Source: Flammeovirgaceae bacterium UBA4659 (GTDB lineage: Bacteria; Bacteroidota; Bacteroidia; Cytophagales; Cyclobacteriaceae). From it: a stretch of DNA of 20,612 nucleotides. Positions 7,372 to 16,900 of this stretch are shown here, in pieces (the stretch's first letter is position 1; each line of letters starts with the position of its first letter). The notes beneath the pieces were generated by a model that ran no database searches, was not told the DNA's origin, and was given only the letters and a program-made list of their open reading frames with translations. The DNA lies in the NCBI GenBank assembly GCA_002405445.1, contig DHLV01000059.1:1027-21638 (forward strand). The letters run 5' to 3'. The position numbers were made by a program, and so were the translations under genes.

Positions 7372-7575
7372 ATCGATAGTGATCTAAAATTATTCGCAAG
7401 TATAAGCAATTAGCATGAAGTTTGACTTTCAAAAACTATCGTACACAAGGTATTTTTTCCGGTTTGCTTTTCAGATATTGCCTTTCCACTGAATCTGGTG
7501 TAACCAAAACCAAACTACCTCAAAATCTATGATTGCTGAAATATGGGATTCAACCTTTTTACAACCCGGATATTT

Positions 7576-7658
7576 TGCATCGCCAGGGGCACTGTAGCCT
7601 GTGTAGCCGTGTCGATGATTGTGTTTCTTTACCACATGCTACACGTGCTGGCGATGCA
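7576..7658. repeat. 11-bp inverted repeat
   Basis: TGCATCGCCAG (7576-7586) and its exact complement CTGGCGATGCA (7648-7658), separated by 61 bp that contain short repeats of GTAGCC. It lies in the gene-poor stretch. It could be the foot of a structured RNA, the residue of a mobile element or chance; there is no run of T after it to suggest a terminator. Confidence 0.4.
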
Positions 7659-7693
7659 GTGGTATTGAGATAGGTACAATGACGTGATTTCAC

Positions 7694-8198
7694 ATGACGT
7701 ACGATTTTTTGTACGCACCGTTTGTATTGATCATCGGGGTTGCTGTTTACGCCAACCGCATTTTTATAGGACCCATCGTTACCAAAGGTATGCTTCGGCT
7801 TTACGTGAGGATTTTTCTCAAAGCTGGCTTTTTGACCATTAGATATTTCGTTTTCTACAGCATGGCTCGAACTTTTTCAACGCTGTATGCTAAAAAAATT
7901 AGGTGAAGCTGCGCAGCAAACCACGCTTTTCACTTGGCGGAAGTGCGATGCGAAATCTGAACGAAGGCGATGAAGATCCACACCTGAAGGCAACTCAAAA
8001 TCCCGAAGGAGCAGCAGTACATTGCGTAAAACACGTGGTATCGCTAGCCGAGAAAGCCGGTTTTAAAAAAAGATAGAAATACGAAAGCCAGTTGCATTCC
8101 GGGAAACGTAGAGAGAGCGGCTTGATTACTTCAAATCGCTACGCGGCATCATGTGTTACGAGGTCACGTATCCCGAAGGATTGATCTGCCTTTGTTGA
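7694..8198 (+). pseudogene. Possible decayed or split coding region, no family recognised
   Basis: A 70-codon ATG frame (7694-7906) with a hydrophobic start (YAPFVLIIGVAVYANRIFIG) ends in TGA that overlaps a GTG (GTGA at 7903-7906) opening a second frame of 57 codons to 8076. That second piece looks protein-like (GDEDPHLKATQNPEGAAVHC, then VKHVVSLAEKAGFKK). A further stretch in the third frame (8112-8198) reads DYFKSLRGIMCYEVTYPEG. This could be one gene broken by frameshifts, or a pair of small overlapping genes followed by non-coding DNA. I do not recognise the protein. Low confidence; comparison with relatives is needed to decide. Confidence 0.25.
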
Positions 8199-8320
8199 TT
8201 GGCGGGCCGAAGTACCAATTTTTGGGTTGGCAAAGGTGACACTACCCTGCAGGTGCCCAATCATTGGACTTCATTTTTTGAATAATTATTCGTAAAATTA
8301 GCGCCTTAAAAAAGAACACC

Positions 8321-10363
8321 TTGCCAGTTAAATCACCCACTTTGATAAATGTTGTCTGGTTTTTGTTGCTGCTTGGCGGGGGAACCATCACGGCACAAAA
8401 TCAACGGCAGATTGACAGTCTGCGCAGCCAGCTGAACACCAACTTGTCAGATTCGCTCAAGATCATTACCCTCATTGAATTATCGGCCAGGTATCAATAC
8501 ACGGACATTGAAAAAACAAAAGACTATTCACAGCAAGCGACTGAACTTTCAGAAACCAAAAACTTAAAATGGGCAAAGGTGAAGAGTTATTTGAACTCTG
8601 CATCCGTCTACAGCATTCAGGGCGATTTAAATAGTGCATCGCGTTTGGTTAACCTGGCGTTGGGGATCAGCCACGAGTTGAGTGATTCGGTTGAGTTGGC
8701 AAAGTGTTACAACAACCTGGGCACGTACAGTGCAGCCTTGGGCCGGTTCGATGAAAGTTACTTCTATCACACACAAGCTTACGGGATTGCAGTGGGCTCA
8801 AATCAAAGGCTACAACAAGCGGTGAGTTTAAACAACATGGCTGATGTTTTTAAAGAGTTGGGGCAGTATGAGCTTGCATTAGACTATCTGAAACTTTCGG
8901 CCGGAATCAGCAAAGAAATCGGTGACAAAGAAGGCGAGCCATATACGCTAGACGAAAAAGGTGACATCCTGATCAGGCAGAAGAAATACGACTCCGCCAT
9001 TTTAGTTTTGGCTGAGTCGCGAAAGATCGCTAAAACGCTTGAGTTGACAATTAACGATTTAGAAGGAACTAGCCTTTCAAAGATTGCCAAGGCGTACTCA
9101 TTAAAAGGTGATTATACAAATGCAGGAATCTACTACGACAGTGCGGCCGCTTTCTTTATTGCCTATGGAAATGATTTTGGCCTGGCCGAAGTAGAGCTTG
9201 GCAAAGGTATTTTGCTACTAAAACAACGTCAATTTGATGACGCAGAGAAGCTGATGTTGAAAGCAGCGGGCAAAGCGCATGCACTCAAAGCCTGGACGCT
9301 GGAGATACAGTGCCACAAGACGCTATCCGAGTTGTATGAAACCAAAGGCGATTTCCGCAAATCACTTTCGTTTTACAAGCATCACCAACAGTTGGAGGAT
9401 AGTCTCTTCAGCCAAGGTATGCGTTCGAACCTGCTGAGGAATGAAATTCGTTTTGAAACTGCTTCTAAAGAGGAGCAAATCAAAGCACTGACCAAGGTAG
9501 AGGAACTCCAAAAAAGCGAAATCAAAAAGCAGGAACTGATCACCAACATTCTGGTGATCGTGATAGCACTAACAGTAATCTTGTTGTTTTCGCTGTACAG
9601 GAGTGGGCAGCGAAGAATCAGAATCAACAAACTGCTGCTTGAACATCAACATGAAATCAAAAAGCGAAGCAAAGAGCTTGAGCAACTCAACCAGATAAAA
9701 GACAAGTTCTTCTCTATCGTTTCACACGACTTGCGATCTCCCATGAACTCACTTTTCAGTGTGCTCGATTTAATGAACAGAGATCAAATCACTCAAGACG
9801 AATTCAAAACATTGAGCAAAGAGCTTCAAAAGAGGTTCAACCACACCCGGGGTCTGATCAATAACTTATTGGATTGGTCTCTTCTTCAAATGGATAAACT
9901 GAAAATTGAGGAAGAAAAAATCAATATGAAGGAATTGGTGGATAGCAATATTTCGATGATAGAGTCTCTCCAACTGAAAAAATTAGCCATCAGAAATCAA
10001 ATCAGTCCGGAGGTAAATACAATCGGTGACAGAAATATGATCAATTTAGTCGTTCGAAACCTGGTGACCAACGCGATCAAATTTTCTGAACCCGACAGCG
10101 AGATCATTATCACCGCAAAAGATGCAGTTGATTTTTATACTATTTCCGTTCAGGATTTTGGGGTCGGCATTGCGCCCGACATACAGAAGGTTTTATTTGA
10201 GATGACGAGTGGATACAGCACACGAGGCACTGCCAACGAAAAGGGAACGGGCCTGGGCTTGATTCTTTGCAAAGAGTTTGTAGAACGCAATGGTGGAAAG
10301 ATCTGGCTGGAAAGTGAGATCGGAAAAGGCAGCACGTTCTGCTTTACAATCAAAAAAGCGTAA
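8321..10363 (+). CDS. TPR-containing sensor histidine kinase (orphan)
   Basis: A 680-residue hybrid of a periplasmic TPR sensor and a kinase, a layout common in Bacteroidota. The N-terminal hydrophobic signal (INVVWFLLLLGGGTITAQ) is followed by about 370 residues of tetratricopeptide repeats (for example AKCYNNLGTYSAALGRFDES and AVSLNNMADVFKELGQYELA). One membrane segment lies at about 406-428 (ITNILVIVIALTVILLFSLY), then a coiled-coil linker, the HisKA domain with H469 in VSHDLRSP, and the ATPase domain with N584 (RNLVTNAIKFS), G1 box (DFGVGIAP) and G2 box (K641-GTGLGL-647). All catalytic motifs are intact. The start is TTG at 8321; another TTG at 8342 would keep the signal peptide. No response regulator is adjacent, so the partner is elsewhere. 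It is convergent with the permease gene (43 bp between stops). The signal is unknown; TPRs suggest a protein or peptide ligand. Confidence 0.9.
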   Translation: MPVKSPTLINVVWFLLLLGGGTITAQNQRQIDSLRSQLNTNLSDSLKIITLIELSARYQYTDIEKTKDYSQQATELSETKNLKWAKVKSYLNSASVYSIQGDLNSASRLVNLALGISHELSDSVELAKCYNNLGTYSAALGRFDESYFYHTQAYGIAVGSNQRLQQAVSLNNMADVFKELGQYELALDYLKLSAGISKEIGDKEGEPYTLDEKGDILIRQKKYDSAILVLAESRKIAKTLELTINDLEGTSLSKIAKAYSLKGDYTNAGIYYDSAAAFFIAYGNDFGLAEVELGKGILLLKQRQFDDAEKLMLKAAGKAHALKAWTLEIQCHKTLSELYETKGDFRKSLSFYKHHQQLEDSLFSQGMRSNLLRNEIRFETASKEEQIKALTKVEELQKSEIKKQELITNILVIVIALTVILLFSLYRSGQRRIRINKLLLEHQHEIKKRSKELEQLNQIKDKFFSIVSHDLRSPMNSLFSVLDLMNRDQITQDEFKTLSKELQKRFNHTRGLINNLLDWSLLQMDKLKIEEEKINMKELVDSNISMIESLQLKKLAIRNQISPEVNTIGDRNMINLVVRNLVTNAIKFSEPDSEIIITAKDAVDFYTISVQDFGVGIAPDIQKVLFEMTSGYSTRGTANEKGTGLGLILCKEFVERNGGKIWLESEIGKGSTFCFTIKKA

Positions 10364-10406
10364 ACTGCCCTCGTATCACTGTAAATGCCTCATTGAGTGC
10401 CTGATA

Positions 10407-11678
10407 TTACGTAGCCCTGATAGCCGCCACCGGATCTAATCTGGCTGCCATGGCTGCTGGCACAATTCCTGCGATCATTCCGATCACCGTGGAAACGGTG
10501 AGCCCCAATACGATGTTATTGATGCCCAAAACAATGGTAAGGTTGCCCAGTTGGATAAATGTAATCAGGTACACAAGGAACAAACCGGCCAAGCCGCCCA
10601 GCAAACAAAGGAATATAGACTCAAATAAAAATTGTGTCAAAATGAAATAGTTTTTGGCACCCAATGATTTTTGGAGCCCTATGATGCTCGTGCGTTCCTT
10701 CACAGACACAAACATGATATTTGCAATTCCAAAGCCACCCACCAACATTGAGAAACCTCCAATAATCCACCCGGCAATGGTAAGGATGTTGAAAACCGGC
10801 CCAATCGCTTTCAAAATACCTTCCGGCCTGTTCATGGCAAAATTCTCTTTATCCCATGGCTTCAAGCCGCGCTTCACCCGAATCAAACCTTTTGCTTCGT
10901 TTTCTAATTCCACCAGCCCGATATCGGTTTCTTTGCCTTTCATTCCAATGATTGACCTTGATTGGAACTCGAACCAACGCCCGGTGCCGGTTTGGTAGAT
11001 CTTTCGAAAAGCATCGTAGGGTATGAAACAAACAAAGTCCCCGTTGTCTCCGCCAAAAGCGTTTTGGCCTTTTTTCTTCATCACTCCTATGACACTGAAT
11101 TTCTTGTTTCTGATTTTCACTTGTTGGCCGAAGGGTTCCTCACCATCGGGGAAAAGGCTGGTGGCAATGCCGTTACCAAGGATCACCACCTCGCGCCCTG
11201 CGGAAATCTCTGACTCGCTAAAGTACCTGCCTGACTCCAGATTGATCCCAAAAACTTTGTCATATCCATCTGATGCACCGGTGATCGTAATCTGGCCAAT
11301 GCTGCTTTCACTGTGTTTCACATTGACGTTGCCGGTGTTGGCGTAAATACAAACAGCGGTGCTTTGCTGCATGTTTGCTTTCAGAAAACGATACTCGTTG
11401 TAGGAGCTTGTGGGCCATTTAATGTAACTTTTCCACCAATCGCGCCCGCCACCGCCACCATCCCACGGAAACTTGTCGATATAAATCACGTCAGAACCCA
11501 ACGAGCTGAGGCTGTTCTTGATATCGCGCTCGAGGGAATCAACCAACGTGAGCACAGCAATAATGGAAAAAATGCCAATTGTTACGCCCAGCAGAGAAAG
11601 AACGGTGCGCAAAAGGTTTGAACGGAGCGCACGCCACGCAAAACCGAGGCTTTCAAAAATAAGGAGAATAATGAGCAT
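10407..11678 (-). CDS. MacB/FtsX-type ABC transporter permease
   Basis: A 423-residue permease of the MacB/LolC/FtsX superfamily. Transmembrane helix 1 is near residues 20-45 (RSNLLRTVLSLLGVTIGIF), followed by a large periplasmic MacB-like core domain (about 50-285) and three C-terminal helices (about 300-325, 345-375, 390-415) forming the FtsX domain with SVKERTSIIGLQKSLGAKN between them and the ending GIVPAAMAARLDPVAAIRAT, both typical of the family. The ATP-binding subunit and membrane-fusion partner are not in the window, so the gene looks solitary; such permeases in Bacteroidota pair with ATPases encoded elsewhere or adjacent. Likely roles are export of lipids, lipoproteins or peptides by mechanotransmission; the substrate is unknown. 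Divergent from queA. Confidence 0.88.
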   Translation of the reverse strand: MLIILLIFESLGFAWRALRSNLLRTVLSLLGVTIGIFSIIAVLTLVDSLERDIKNSLSSLGSDVIYIDKFPWDGGGGGRDWWKSYIKWPTSSYNEYRFLKANMQQSTAVCIYANTGNVNVKHSESSIGQITITGASDGYDKVFGINLESGRYFSESEISAGREVVILGNGIATSLFPDGEEPFGQQVKIRNKKFSVIGVMKKKGQNAFGGDNGDFVCFIPYDAFRKIYQTGTGRWFEFQSRSIIGMKGKETDIGLVELENEAKGLIRVKRGLKPWDKENFAMNRPEGILKAIGPVFNILTIAGWIIGGFSMLVGGFGIANIMFVSVKERTSIIGLQKSLGAKNYFILTQFLFESIFLCLLGGLAGLFLVYLITFIQLGNLTIVLGINNIVLGLTVSTVIGMIAGIVPAAMAARLDPVAAIRAT

Positions 11679-11728
11679 GTGTTTTTAACGCAATTTGTGC
11701 TTTTTAGGATTAACAATTTCTAATTTTA

Positions 11729-11758
11729 TTTCAAGAATCAAACAAATCCCTATTTTTG
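11729..11758 (+). promoter_or_regulatory. Candidate queA promoter
   Basis: TATTTTTG at 11751-11758 matches the Bacteroidota -7 consensus TAnnTTTG exactly. TTTC at 11729-11732, 18 bp upstream, is a plausible imperfect -33 element. The leader would be about 50 nt and contains a small hairpin, GGCCA...TGGCC at 11775-11794, just before the ATG at 11813. Confidence 0.4.
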
Positions 11759-11812
11759 CACCCTCAAAATATCAGGCCATCATTTAGATTGGCCAAAAGC
11801 CCGTAAGCTTAT

Positions 11813-12859
11813 ATGAAACTATCTGAATTCAAGTTCGACCTCCCAAACAGTTTAATTGCCAGCCACCCAGCCGAAAACCGTGATGAATCGAGGCTCATGG
11901 TGCTGCACCGCGCCACAGGAAAAATTGAGCACAAGGTGTTCAAAGACATTGTGAACTACTTCAATGAAGGTGACGTAATGGTAGCCAACGACACGCTGGT
12001 CTTCCCGGCACGCCTATATGGGCGCAAGGAAAAGACCGGTGCTAAAATTGAAGTGTTTCTGCTTCGCGAACTGAACGCTGACATGCACTTGTGGGATGTT
12101 TTGGTAGATCCCGCAAGAAAGATACGCGTGGGCAACAAACTGTATTTTGGCGATGGCGACCTAGTAGCTGAAGTCATTGACAACACCACATCGCGCGGAA
12201 GAACTATCCGTTTTTTGTTTGATGGCGACTCGGCCGCCTTTGATAAGGTGGTTGAAAACCTCGGTGAAACACCGCTGCCAAAATACATCAAGCGAAAAGT
12301 AGAGCCGGCCGATAAAGAACGCTTCCAGACGATATTTGCAAAAAATAAAGGAGCGGTTTCTGCGCCCACTGCCGGTATGCACTTTACCCGGCAGCTGGTG
12401 AAGCGCCTGCAATTGAAGGGGGTAGATATGGCCTATATCACGATGCACATTGGCTTGGGCACATTCAGGGCTGTAGATGTGGAGGACCTCACCAAACACA
12501 AAATGGACTCCGAAAACTTCACGGTGGGTACCGAAGCGGTGAGTATTGTCAACAAAGCGCTGGACAATAAGAACAAAGTCTGCGCAATTGGTACCACTAC
12601 AATGCGCTCTCTCGAGTCTGCTGTATCTGCCAACAACCGCTTGAAAGAAAAAGAGGGCTGGACGGACAAGTTTATCTTCCCTCCCTACGAGTTCAAAATT
12701 TGTAACGCCCTGATTACCAACTTTCATCAGTCTGAATCGACATTGCTGATGATGGCTGCCGCTTTTGGAGGCTATGAATTTGTGATGAAGGCCAACGAGG
12801 TTGCCAAAAAGGAGAAATATAAGTTTCTGACTTATGGCGATGCGATGCTGATCCTATGA
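11813..12859 (+). CDS. queA: S-adenosylmethionine:tRNA ribosyltransferase-isomerase
   Basis: A 348-residue QueA, which transfers and isomerises the ribosyl group of SAM onto preQ1-modified tRNA to make epoxyqueuosine. The N-terminal [25 protein letters not shown] is the family opening (LP..LIA..P...R..SRL). Further conserved segments are [44 protein letters not shown] and a C-terminal [13 protein letters not shown]. Length is normal. ATG at 11813 is 54 nt downstream of a -7-like element. Convergent with the small membrane-protein gene, with only 2 bp between stops. Cytoplasmic enzyme. Confidence 0.97.
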   Translation: MKLSEFKFDLPNSLIASHPAENRDESRLMVLHRATGKIEHKVFKDIVNYFNEGDVMVANDTLVFPARLYGRKEKTGAKIEVFLLRELNADMHLWDVLVDPARKIRVGNKLYFGDGDLVAEVIDNTTSRGRTIRFLFDGDSAAFDKVVENLGETPLPKYIKRKVEPADKERFQTIFAKNKGAVSAPTAGMHFTRQLVKRLQLKGVDMAYITMHIGLGTFRAVDVEDLTKHKMDSENFTVGTEAVSIVNKALDNKNKVCAIGTTTMRSLESAVSANNRLKEKEGWTDKFIFPPYEFKICNALITNFHQSESTLLMMAAAFGGYEFVMKANEVAKKEKYKFLTYGDAMLIL

Positions 12860-12861
12860 AT

Positions 12862-13113
12862 TTACCGGGTTACATCGTCTTTGATCAAATAGATGAATAG
12901 GCCTATGGCCACGGGGTAAACCAAGATGTAGGCCGCAGAAGACCGGAGGATACCCATCAGCATCAGGCTGGGCAACAACAACAAAAAGATTCCGATCGGC
13001 AAGACCCAACGTTTGGCCTTTGAGTTTGAGCGAAAGATTTGCATGAGCCGGTACACCAAAAACGTGATCAATAACACGTTGAAGGCAACCAGAAATATTC
13101 GAAAAAGTGGCAT
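12862..13113 (-). CDS. Small hypothetical membrane protein
   Basis: An 83-residue protein with three predicted hydrophobic helices: about 5-25 (FRIFLVAFNVLLITFLVYRL), 36-55 (WVLPIGIFLLLLPSLMLMGI) and 60-78 (AAYILVYPVAIGLFIYLI). A short basic loop (RSNSKAKR) lies between the first two and the protein ends KDDVTR. ATG at 13113. It is divergent from ispD (48 bp apart) and its stop nearly abuts queA's. Bias toward codons typical of the neighbours and neat packing between genes support it being real. I do not recognise a function. Confidence 0.7.
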   Translation of the reverse strand: MPLFRIFLVAFNVLLITFLVYRLMQIFRSNSKAKRWVLPIGIFLLLLPSLMLMGILRSSAAYILVYPVAIGLFIYLIKDDVTR

Positions 13114-13161
13114 GTGAGTATTTTTATAGCGTAAAGTTAATGCGAAACCGAATAATGTAAG

Positions 13162-13842
13162 ATGGGAATGGCACGCGAAACAGCGCTGATTGTAGCGGGT
13201 GGCAAGGGCACGCGTATCAAGAGTGCCTTACCCAAACAGTTTATTGAACTGAACGGAAAGCCCATTTTACTGCATACCCTTGAAGCATTTATCCGCTACT
13301 CGCCCACTGTTGAAATTGTGTTGGTTTTGCCAGAAGATGATTTCAGCATTTGGAACGGCATCCGCGAAAGGTTCAATATCACCCACCCAATCCGATTGCA
13401 AAAAGGTGGTGAAACACGTTTTCAATCTGTGCGAAATGGTTTGCAAAAAGTTGAAGATGGATTAGTTGCCATTCATGATGGTGTTCGGCCACTGGTAAGC
13501 GAAGATATTATTGGGGCATCGTTTCGGCTGGCTGCTATTCATCAATGCGCAATTGCTGCCGTGCGCCTCAAAGAGTCTATCCGGATGACAGACCAAGACA
13601 ATACAAAAGCTGTAGATCGGTCGCGGTTTCGTTTGATTCAAACACCGCAAACATTTGATGTTGATTTAATCAAGAAAGCCTACGAAATCAAAGAAGACCC
13701 GAGTTTAACTGATGACGCCAGCGTGGCCGAGCGTGCGGGGCACAACATTTCTTTGTTTGAAGGCAGCTATGAAAACATCAAAATCACTACGCCCGAAGAT
13801 CTGATCGTGGCAGCCGCCCTGATGGAAAACCGTAAGCATTAA
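13162..13842 (+). CDS. ispD: 2-C-methyl-D-erythritol 4-phosphate cytidylyltransferase
   Basis: A 226-residue nucleotidyltransferase that couples CTP to MEP, the third step of the MEP isoprenoid pathway and the one just before IspE (also in this window). The N-terminal CTP-binding loop is IVAGGKGTRIKSALPKQF, with the catalytic Arg and Lys conserved. Others are GGETRFQSVRNGL, the IHDGVRPLVS motif, the TPQTF motif and DDASVAERAG, with a C-terminal NIKITTPEDL. The start may be ATG 13162 or the second ATG at 13168 (MARETAL), which fits family N-termini slightly better. No strong promoter seen in the 48-bp divergent gap. Confidence 0.96.
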   Translation: MGMARETALIVAGGKGTRIKSALPKQFIELNGKPILLHTLEAFIRYSPTVEIVLVLPEDDFSIWNGIRERFNITHPIRLQKGGETRFQSVRNGLQKVEDGLVAIHDGVRPLVSEDIIGASFRLAAIHQCAIAAVRLKESIRMTDQDNTKAVDRSRFRLIQTPQTFDVDLIKKAYEIKEDPSLTDDASVAERAGHNISLFEGSYENIKITTPEDLIVAAALMENRKH

Positions 13843-13950
13843 CCGATTCTGGATTTTATTACTTCTTTCTTAAAGAATTCATAATCATTTACATCTGTTG
13901 GCATTTGGAAATAATCTACACTTTTACAGGGCAATTAAATTCAAACTTGG

Positions 13951-16900
13951 ATGAAAAAATTCTACTCGCTTTTTGTCTTGGCTAGCTTGTTTTGTGCTTT
14001 AACATGTGCGGGTCAGGTTGCACTAACAACTTCACCATATACACAAGATTTTAATTCAATCTCATCGGGTTTGCCCACTGGTTGGACGGTGCGGACCGGG
14101 GCAACAGGCATTGCATTGGGAACCACCGGCACTTTTGTTGCTACAAATACCCCATGGAATTCGACAACCGGAAGTTTTAGAAATGTAGCGAGTGCTTCTG
14201 GTTTAACTTCTACCGCTACAACCACCGACCAAGGCAACTCAACGAACAGAGCCCTGGCAGTTCGTCAAACAGGTACTTTAGGTGACCCTGGGGCTGCGTT
14301 CGTTTTGCAACTTGCCAATACTACGGGGTTTACAAATTTTCAATTGAGTTTAAGGCTTCAATCGCTTGACGGAACAACGGCTGGCCGCACTACTACGTGG
14401 CGAGTGGATTATGGATTTGGCGCAACTCCATCATCTTTTACTGCTGCCACTACTAACCCTGCCACGTTGACTACGGTTCTTGCTGCCGGTGGCGCAAGCT
14501 GGGGCAGCACCGATGTGACAGTTAATTTTGGAACCGCACTTGATAATAACTTTGGAAACGTGTGGATTCGCATTACGACATTAGCTGCATCTAGCGGTAG
14601 TGGTTCACGACCCACGTCAGCAATTGATGATTTTCAACTTACTTTTTCGAATGGCGATAATACAGCTCCCGTTTTTAATTCGGGTTACCCTAAAGCAGTT
14701 AGCCTGACAACGTCAGGTTTTGATTTGGTTTCAAATATTAGCGAGTCTGGCAAAACCTATTTTGTGATTTTACCCAACAACGCAACTGCACCAGCATCAG
14801 CAGAGGTTAAGTCTGGAAATGATGCGGTTGGGAATACCCTTCCAGCAGGGTTCTTCGGTTCATTTAACAACACTTCTGCCAATACTGATTTCAGCACTAC
14901 AATCAACAGTCTAGCCTCTGGTACCGATTATGATGTTTATGTTGTGGCAGAAGATGGATCGAGCAATGTGCAAGCATCTCCCAATAAGTTGGATGTATTG
15001 ACCAATACAGCAGGAGATATTACACCACCCTCTTACTCTTCTAGTTATCCGACTATCAACACTATTTTACCCACCGGCTTCACCGTTCGAACCAGATTGG
15101 ATGAGCTCGGAAAGACTTATTTTGTTGTCGTTCCGGCAGGAGCGAGCGCGCCATCATCTGCGCAAGTGAAGAATGGGCAAGACGGAACAGGCTTGACACT
15201 GGCTTCGAACCAAACAGGCACCATTATCGTGAGCAGTTCAGGAACTGAGTTTACCGCTAATGTATCGGGGTTGTCTCCCACCACAAGCTATGATGTTTAT
15301 GTAGTTGCTGAGGACAACGTACCCAATATTCAGGCCAGTCCGGTGAAGATCACCGTTACTACCGGGGCACAATTTGTAGAAGACTTTAATGCATGTGACG
15401 GTACTGCCTCGTTTACACAATTCAGCGTGAGTGGCGGGCAAAGTTGGGGCTGCACCGACTTTGGCAGGAATTCCACAAAAGGTATTCGAATGAATGGTTT
15501 TTCGGGTACTGCACAACTGAATGAAGATTGGTTGATTTCGCCTGTGGTGAGTTTAAATGCAAACGCGGCTTTGTCTTTCTACTCACAATTTTCATTTGCC
15601 GGGCCATCTCTCCAATTGAAAATATCCACCAACTACACTGGCAGTGGCGATCCGTCTCTGGCTAGCTGGACTGACTTACGTGGAAACTTCCCAACGGTGG
15701 CCGTTCCATCTAATAGTACTTCATCGTCAGACTGGACTTTTAGCAACGTTGACTTATCCGCATACAGCGGACAAAATATTTTCATTGCTTTCGTTTACAC
15801 ATCAACCACCGGAACAAACACAGCAGCCAGGTGGTCGTTAGACGACATTACTTTTGCCAATGGTGTGGCACGATTTATTCAAACCTCGCCTTCTGCCTTA
15901 CTATTCACGGCAGGCAATGCAGTAAAATCGTACACATTGAAAGGTAACAATGTAACAGGGAACATTAACGTAAATGCTCCTTCTAACTTTGAAGTGTCGA
16001 AGGACAACAACGCGTTTTCAAATTCAATAAGTTTCACTGCAAGTGAAGCCAACGCTCAGGCTTCTATTTTTGTTCGATTTAATTTGGCAACACCTAGCAC
16101 GAACACTTTCACAGGCGTGATCAGCCACAGCTCATCTGGCATTTCAACAAAGGATGTGTTGGTCACGGGCACAGATAAAAGCTTGACGTTTGATGTTGTC
16201 ACTTGGAATCTAGAATGGTTCAGCATTACCGCAGATCAAAATGGTGTGGGTGTGGGGCCAGGCGCTGGCTCAGGGCCACGCACTCCTTCGCAAGTAGCGC
16301 TGCAACGTGCCAATGTTGCGAATGTCATCAAAACCATTGATGCCGACTTGTACGCTTTCCAAGAGGTAGGCAACGAGAGTGCTAACTTTGACGGCCTTGT
16401 GACTGACTTGGGGCCGGGCTGGGCAGGTATTCGTTCACTTACGCCTGCTGTTCCATCTTCCAGTTATGGCACAGAAGGTGACAAAGTGCAACGACTGGCG
16501 ATTATTTACAAAACTTCGGTGGTCAACCCAGTTTCAACGCGCGCGCTACTCTCAACGGTGAATATAGCATCCCTTTCAGGGTACCCATCCACTAACGATC
16601 GCTTTTGGGCGAGCGGCCGTTTTCCTTTTTTGATAACTGCTAACGTAACGCTTGGCGGAATCACCAAGCAAATCGATTTTGTAAATATTCATGCCCGAGC
16701 GAATGGCGGCAGTACCGCAGCCGATCAAAAAAACAGATACGACATGCGCAGGTATGATGTCGAGTTTTTGAAAGATAGTTTAGATGCTCGATTTGCTGCC
16801 CGAAATCTAATCATGCTTGGTGATTTTAATGACGATGTAAAGCAAACAGTGGTAGCGGCAGCCGGCACTACTGAAAGCAGCTACAGGAAGTATGTTGACG

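Larger units (their letters stand above)
7372..8320. other. 949-bp region with no convincing gene
   Basis: Between the divergent fabI and the TPR kinase. It holds an 11-bp inverted repeat (7576-7586 with 7648-7658), a 42-codon open segment (7542-7670) with a hydrophobic middle, a 70-codon segment (7694-7906), a 57-codon segment (7903-8076) and a 28-codon protein-like stretch in the third frame (8112-8198). None resembles a family I recognise. Repeated frame changes between protein-like segments suggest decayed coding DNA. I see no tRNA or transposase. Confidence 0.5.

Noticed and set aside
2347..8223. A 13-bp exact match AGTACCAATTTTT at 2347-2359 and 8211-8223, partly promoter-like on the minus strand
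   Set aside because: A match of this length is expected by chance in a 20-kb window, and no gene starts on the minus strand after the second copy.
12161..12727. 188-codon minus-strand frame
   Set aside because: Antisense to queA, which is unambiguous.
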